From positions 758,723 to 790,034 of the forward strand of contig NW_014577136.1 in assembly GCF_000485595.1 (NCBI RefSeq): a DNA stretch of 31,312 nucleotides. Reading direction: 5' to 3'. The notes under the pieces were generated by a model, which was not told the DNA's origin, did not search any database, and saw only the letters and a program-made list of their open reading frames with translations. This DNA comes from Priapulus caudatus (Eukaryota; Priapulida; Priapulimorpha; Priapulimorphida; Priapulidae). Positions 7,745 through 14,610 of this stretch are shown piece by piece (positions within the stretch are counted from its first letter, which is position 1; the number at the start of each line of letters is the position of its first letter). Position numbers and translations under genes: made by a program.

Positions 7745-10700
7745 TCAGTTCACGTTGTCCTTGCTCTTCATGATCAGCTGCTCGAATTCATCGTCGACCT
7801 CCTCCGAGCGCGGCGTGAACGAGAGAGGAGCCTCATCCTCATCCTCCTCCTCGTCCTCCTCGTCTTCGTCCTCGCTCGGCGACGGGGGCGGGGTGGACGC
7901 GCGGGAGCTCGACGGCGACGGGAGAGCCGACGGGGGTCGCGGGAACCGATACTTCATGCTCGAGACGGACATGCGGTCGTCGTCCTGGAACATCTCCGGA
8001 TAGACGGCCTTGATGGCCGACCTTCGCGCCTTCCTGTAGTACTGCAGGCAGGAGAGAGGATGCGGGGACAGGTTAGATATTGTAAGACGATATGTAGATC
8101 TCATAGAAAGATGCATAAGTACGTATACGTATAGATATCATAAGATGATATAAGGTATCATAAGGTGGATAGATTTCATACAATGGCATATACATATTAT
8201 AGAAAGATGTATAGATATCATGAGATTATATATATAGACATCATAAAAAGGTGGATACATATCATAAGATAATGTATAGATATCGTAAGGTCATGCACGC
8301 ACAAACATACGCACGCTCACATCCGAATCAACAGGCGCAAGGTGTGCCAGCTCTCTGAGCAACTATGCTGCTGAGAAAATGCTGCTTAGAAACTTTTTCT
8401 AACAAAATGCCTTCGAAGCGACGCAACCACGGGCGCGGACGGAGTCGGTGAACAACAACGACGATGACGACGAGGCTTCGCTCACTCACCGTTCCCAGGT
8501 TCTGCCAGTCGAGCAGCTCAGACAGACGCTCCGTCCTGTTCCTCTGTATGATCCTCTGCCGGCGAGACAGCTGCGTGAAGTCGAACATCATCTGCCGAGC
8601 AGACGACACGGTTAACGATGCATTGCTAGGCAACAACCGACGAGAAACAGTTCCGCCATACACACGTACTCCTAAAGATTCGGTAGATACACACTGTACA
8701 GTGAGATTGGTAAGATTGGTATTGGTGAATGATAGGTAGGAAGGTAATCTTATATAACAGACAGGTACAAAGCAAACGTATATAACTGAAAGATAGGAAC
8801 AAAACGGATATAACTGAAAGAGAGGAACAAAACGTATAGCAGACAGGTAGGAACAACAAATAATATAACAAACACACAGGTAGGAAGGATATCATGGTTC
8901 ATACAGGACTGAAAATCTTTTCAAGGACATTTTATCGGACATTTTATCAGAATTTATACACAGAACAAAACATACCTGGAATAATTTAATAACCCCATTC
9001 TTAATCAGTCACCTCTAAAACTTACCTAAATCACATTAATAAACCTTTCTAAACACTGTCACTTCTACAACATACCATGATTTCCTGACTGGTTTTTTAC
9101 TGACTTACTGTAATTTGTGATAATCATTTAACTGTCCATCGTGTCTATAGCTTTTTAAGCTCATTTAATGCAATTTTATTGAGGTTTGCACATTATTGAT
9201 GGTACAAAATTTCGTTTTATTACAGGCAAGGATTCTTTCTAAAAATTCAAGGACATTTTCATGAAATTCAAGGTCTTTTCAAGGACAAAATAAACATTTA
9301 CTAAATTCAATTACTTTTCAAGGACTCCCCTCAATTTCAAGGACCTTTCAAGGACTGTGCGAACCATGGATATGCGCGTAACCGACGGCAACGCGTACCT
9401 GCGCCATGTTGCGGACCGTCTCCTCTGGGCTCTTGTAGCGTCTGTCGACGATGTAGATTCCGTACGACTGTGGGTCGGCGATGTGATCCGACATGAAGCA
9501 TCCGAAGCCACTCAGGTTGCTAGTCATGCTGGGGATGCCCATCACCGTGCACTCAGCTGCAGCGAGAAATCAACGGTAAATATTAAAAGCTGCCGCGAAA
9601 AATCAACGGTAAATATTAGAGCTGCAGCGATAGATCAACAGTAAATATTAGAAGCCGCTCTGGTTGCTAGTCATGCTGGGGACACCCATCAACGTGCACT
9701 CAGCTGCCGCGAGAAAGGCGAGGCAAAACATTAGAGCTGAGCGACGTCTCAAGCAACGAAAGACTCGGCTGCCGCGAGAGATCGACGCAAAATATTACAG
9801 TGAGTCACATCGAACAATAAATCAGAAAACCACTCGGCTGAGGCAAGAGATTGACGCATAAAACAAAGCTGCGCGTCTCACTCAATGAATCAGGAAATGA
9901 CTCGGCCGAAGTGAGAGATTAAGGGCCGAGTGCGTCGACTAAGGGGAGAGATTTACGGAAAAATTATAGTCAATTGTCTCAGGCGACGAATCAGGACTGT
10001 GGCGAGACTCGCAACATTAGAGCTGAGCGCCTCGTGCAACGAATCGCTACTGCGCTCCCCTCCCTGCGCGAGAATCAGGGGAAAAATAACTTTTATTCCA
10101 TGGGAGCTTTTTCAAAAGTCTGTGGGAAAAATAGCTCGTCAAAAATTTTACGGGAGCTATTTTGAGCCTCACGGGAGCGATTTCGGAGGTTCGAAGAGCG
10201 AATCGCTCATCGCTCCCGTGTATTTTTTACCTTGCGCGAGAACGCTCACCTGGCGTGTAGCCCCACGGTTCGTAGTAGGACGGGTAGACACACATTACAG
10301 ACACCGTCGTACATACATACGACCTCACGCGTACGCGCGACAGATCGTGCACCCACCCCTCGCCCGTACCTGGCGTGTAGCCCCACGGCTCGTAGTAGGA
10401 CGGGAAGACGCCGAGATGGCATCCCCTGACAAACTCCTCGTAGTCGAGGCCGAGCAGCGGACTCGTCGAACTCAGGAACTCCGGGTGAAAGAGAACCTGC
10501 GCAAGAGAAGAAGAAGACCGGCGTGAACGCGCGCACAAACACGCGCACGGGCAGAGGGGACGTTCGCAGAGTCGAATGTAGATAGAGGGCACTCGTAGCA
10601 GGATCAGCAGAGGTGAGGGTGCTCTCAACAGGAAGGGCACCAGAGGGCTCTGCTAACAGGTAGGTCACCAGGGGACACTGCCACTAGGTAGGGCACCAGA

Positions 10701-13700
10701 GGGCTCTGCTAACCAGGGGACACTGCCACTAGGTAGGGCACCACTGCGCACTCCCAATTTGTAGGGCACTAAACATCCTCCAATACACGACAACCGCACA
10801 CCAGAGGGCGCTCACCTTGACGCGGTCGGTGCGGTTGTTGAACATGTTGCAGCGGCGTAGGTTGTTGAGCACGGGGTCGTTGTTGTCATCCACCATGTTG
10901 TGCGTGCAGATCGGAGGCATCGTGTTTCGCTGCGTCGCGTAGATGCATCGCTTCAGCTTCACGATGTCCTCCGACTTGAGGATGTCCTCGCCCTGAGGGA
11001 TCTTGCCGCTGCGTAACGAGACAAACAAGAAGTGTAACATCGCCGTCGGTCACCGACGAAGACGCAAGCGCGCAGATGCGTCGAGGAGAGCGACGAATGC
11101 AAAAAAAGGCGCACGGCGATAGAAAAGGTCGCGTCCGGGAATCGATGTCCTCCGACGCCCTGAGGGATCTTGCCGCTGCGCACGAGACAAACAAGAGCCA
11201 CGCGTAACTTCACCGTCGGTCGCTCAAGACGCAAGCGTGCAGACGCGACGGGGAGGAGGGGGGGGGGGTAGAGGAGAGCGACGAAGGCGGGAGAGCACGG
11301 CGAGAATAAAGGTGGCGTCCGGGAATTGACGTCCTCAGACTGGGTGATGTCGTCGCCCTGAGGGATCTTGCCGCTGCGCAGAAAGAAAAGACGAGCTGCG
11401 CTGTCAATTGTCGACGAGATCCGTGAGTGGAACATCGCCGTCAATGTCGCAGTCAATCACCCGCCGAGCGAACGCGCGCACGAGCGACGACGGCGACGTG
11501 GACAGTGAAGGAGAGGAAGGTGAAAAAGTGCTCGACGAAGGAAAATGTGGCGTCGTGTGTCCACGCGCGTCATCTCATCTGCAGGCGCCACCCCGAGACT
11601 ACACTGATGATAGGTGGCGCCACCCCGAGACTACACTGATGCCAGGTGGCGCCACTCACCTGCAGGCGGTCTCGAACATGCGCGCGCCGATCTTCTCTTT
11701 GATATTGGTGACGGTCTGGTGAAGCTGCTTGACGATAGCCTGCCCACGCAGCGACTCCACGTTGAAGTTGTTCGTCCGCGCCGGGAAGATGAGGAACGCG
11801 ATCACCGTCGTCTGACTGTTTGCTGCCTGCAGGGGGCAGCACATGCGATAATAATTCGGGAGAGTATTATTACTGTTGTTGTTGTTGTTGTTATTTTATT
11901 ATTATCATTATTATTATTATTATTATTATTATCATTATTATTATTATTATTATTATAATTATCATCATCATCATCTTCATTATCTTTACAAACAATATTT
12001 AAGCCAAAAAAAAACAGAAAAAAACCATGGCCGTGGCTACATGTGAGTTCTTATGTTCTTGTTACGTTATGAACACCAAAGTTCTTGGATCCTTGTGATA
12101 AATACTGCGTTTACCATGCTTTCAGTCCTGTGAAGTCCCTCTTGTAGCTCTTACCTTCAGATAGTGGTTCAGTCTCGCTAGAGACTCGATGAATATGTCC
12201 GCTCCTTTGTTACTGAACTCGTAACGTCCAGCAATAAAGAAATATATTGTCTTGTCCAAGTCGAAGTCGTAATGGCTGCAAAGAAAAGAGCGTGCACATC
12301 ACATATTACATAATTACTGGCAAAATTGAAGCAGAGTAATAATCAGTAAATACTCTAGTGTTTAATATGAATTGCAACGGGTATCTGGATTTGATATAAA
12401 GCTTCCTCTAAAATTTAAGTTGAGAAATGTTATTACTGTGGCACATAATAATAATTATAATATTATAAATATATTATATTCATAACATCACATATTAAAC
12501 AATAAATATTTATATTTCTTCATTTCTTGGTGCAATCTAGAAGGGTGTGGCAGACTAAATTAGTCTAATACGAGTACTTCAACACATCCTACTACATCAC
12601 ATAAGTACGCGTGAATTCAACACAACCTACCCGTAAAAATGGCCTCTAACGAACTCGTTGATTTTCCCCTTCGCAATTGCGTGGAGATTTTGGAACTCGT
12701 GCAACGCCGCAAACTTGATCACGTTCAAGCCATTTGGCGTGATGATATCTAGAAAAAAGGATGACAACACCTATTATAAGAGGTGGAAAAACCTCTAACC
12801 TTGCTACAATAATCGCACAATTATCGAAATATTTCGCGGTACACAAGTACCAAGCCCATGCACAGACCGACAGGCAGGACTCTGTCGAGGTAGATACTTT
12901 AACCTTCCTCCCCCTTTAACCTCCTTGCTACAACCCCACCCCTATCCCATCCTTCATGCATCATGCTCGGTCGGGGGAGTACGCACCTGGTTTTCGCTTG
13001 AGCAGGTGTTCTGCCTCGAAGCCTGTGATGTCGGACACGGTGGTGAAGGTGTGCGCGACGTGGCACGCGGCGCGCTCCATGCAGTATCGGTGGTAGATGC
13101 CACGGTTACCCGCCTCCTTGTCCAGGTCAAACTGTAAACACGGTTAAGCGACATCCGCGAGTTCGTGAAATGCGCTTGTGAGGAATATCAGTGACCGACT
13201 CGCGACCGTAACGACGGCTTGTGTTGGTTTCGGAGTTCGGTTCGCCGGCGCGGTGCGGTTTATATGAGCCCAAGACCCAACTCTAAGTCTAAGCCTAACT
13301 CTAACCCTAATCGTAATCCTAACCCTATCTATGATAATGACCCTAACCGTAACCATAACTCTACCCCTAACCCTAATCCTAAACCTAATTCTAACCATAA
13401 CCCTAATCCTAACTATATCCCTTACCCTAACCCTAACCTTAACATAGTGAATCAATCCCGTGGCATGACTCACTGCTTATCCAGTCGACCAGTCGAAAAT
13501 AATTTCAACTCACACTGCGGTCTCCCGACACCCCCCCCCCACCCCCGCCTCCCCAACGGAACGCCCTCTCCTCTCCTTCTTCCTCACCCTCCCTCGCACT
13601 ACGAAGGACGCCCCCCCACCCAGGCTCCGCACGCCGTTACGGCGGCGTCCCCGCTACGTACCGTCGTGATGTTGTTGTAGAAGTCGGTGGATCCTGCGCA

Positions 13701-14578
13701 CAGGTATCGTCCGAGCAGCGTCGCGTGCGTCGTGAAGACGGTGGCCACCTTGAGGCGGTGCGCGCGCGCCATCAGCAGCCCGACGCCCGCCATCCACTCG
13801 TGGAAGTGCACCGATATGATTGGCGTAGAATCCAGCTCGTCCGTGCAGCGCGCGAGAAACTGGAAAACGACGAGGAAAGTCGCAATGAGTGAGGATGGCC
13901 GAGAGCGGGGAGTCACCGCCGTTGGGAGGTCGCGCGGTGAGAGACGAGGGGGTGGCTGGAGCGAGAGTCGAGAGAAAGGGACGCGTGTGGAAACGAACGA
14001 GAACAAACGCGCGAGAAACTGAAAACCGATGAAATTCGAAATGAATGCAAGGAGAACTGCAAGCGAGGAAAGTCGAGCGGTGGGTCACCATCATCGGGAT
14101 AGATGACGACACGGTGGCAGCTGGCGTGAGAGTCGAGAGAACGAGACTCGCGCAGATATGAGAGAAACCTGCGTGCGCTCGGTTGATGCCAGATGAACTG
14201 GATGAGAAGAGAAAATGGGGTAAGATCAGCAAAGAAAAAAAAAAAGAGAGAGAAAGAACGAGAGAGAGAGATCAAAAGAGAGATAGCGGGAGACAGAAAC
14301 AGAACAAGAGAGCAAGATAGATCTGTCAGAGTTGGAGAGCGACGGGAGAGCGACAGGACAGCAACAAGAGAGCGTGCGCGTACCTCGCCAATGAACATCT
14401 CGACTAGGAACCCGAATACGACGGCGTCGTTGCACTCGATGTCCTGCCAGGGGATGCCGATGCGCGTCAAATCCCAGAACTCTCGCTTCCACTCATCCAG
14501 CTTCCACGCTGCAGAACCGATGTCGAACAACACCACTTGCGGGTAGCCGTCGATCAGCCATCGTCCGTAGTACACCTG

Positions 14579-14610
<32 letters not shown>

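Noticed and set aside
7755-8003. 82-codon plus-strand Ser-rich frame
   Set aside because: Antisense of the acidic glycogen synthase C terminus (GAG/GAC codons read as CTC/TCC).
11408-11722. 104-codon plus-strand frame with an acidic stretch and repeated APPRDYTD
   Set aside because: The repeat comes from the 31-bp GGCGCCACCCCGAGAC units at the exon 8 donor; antisense to glycogen synthase.
13219-13680. 153-codon Pro/Asn-rich plus-strand frame
   Set aside because: It is a translation of the degenerate telomere-like repeat and C-rich intron sequence, antisense to glycogen synthase.
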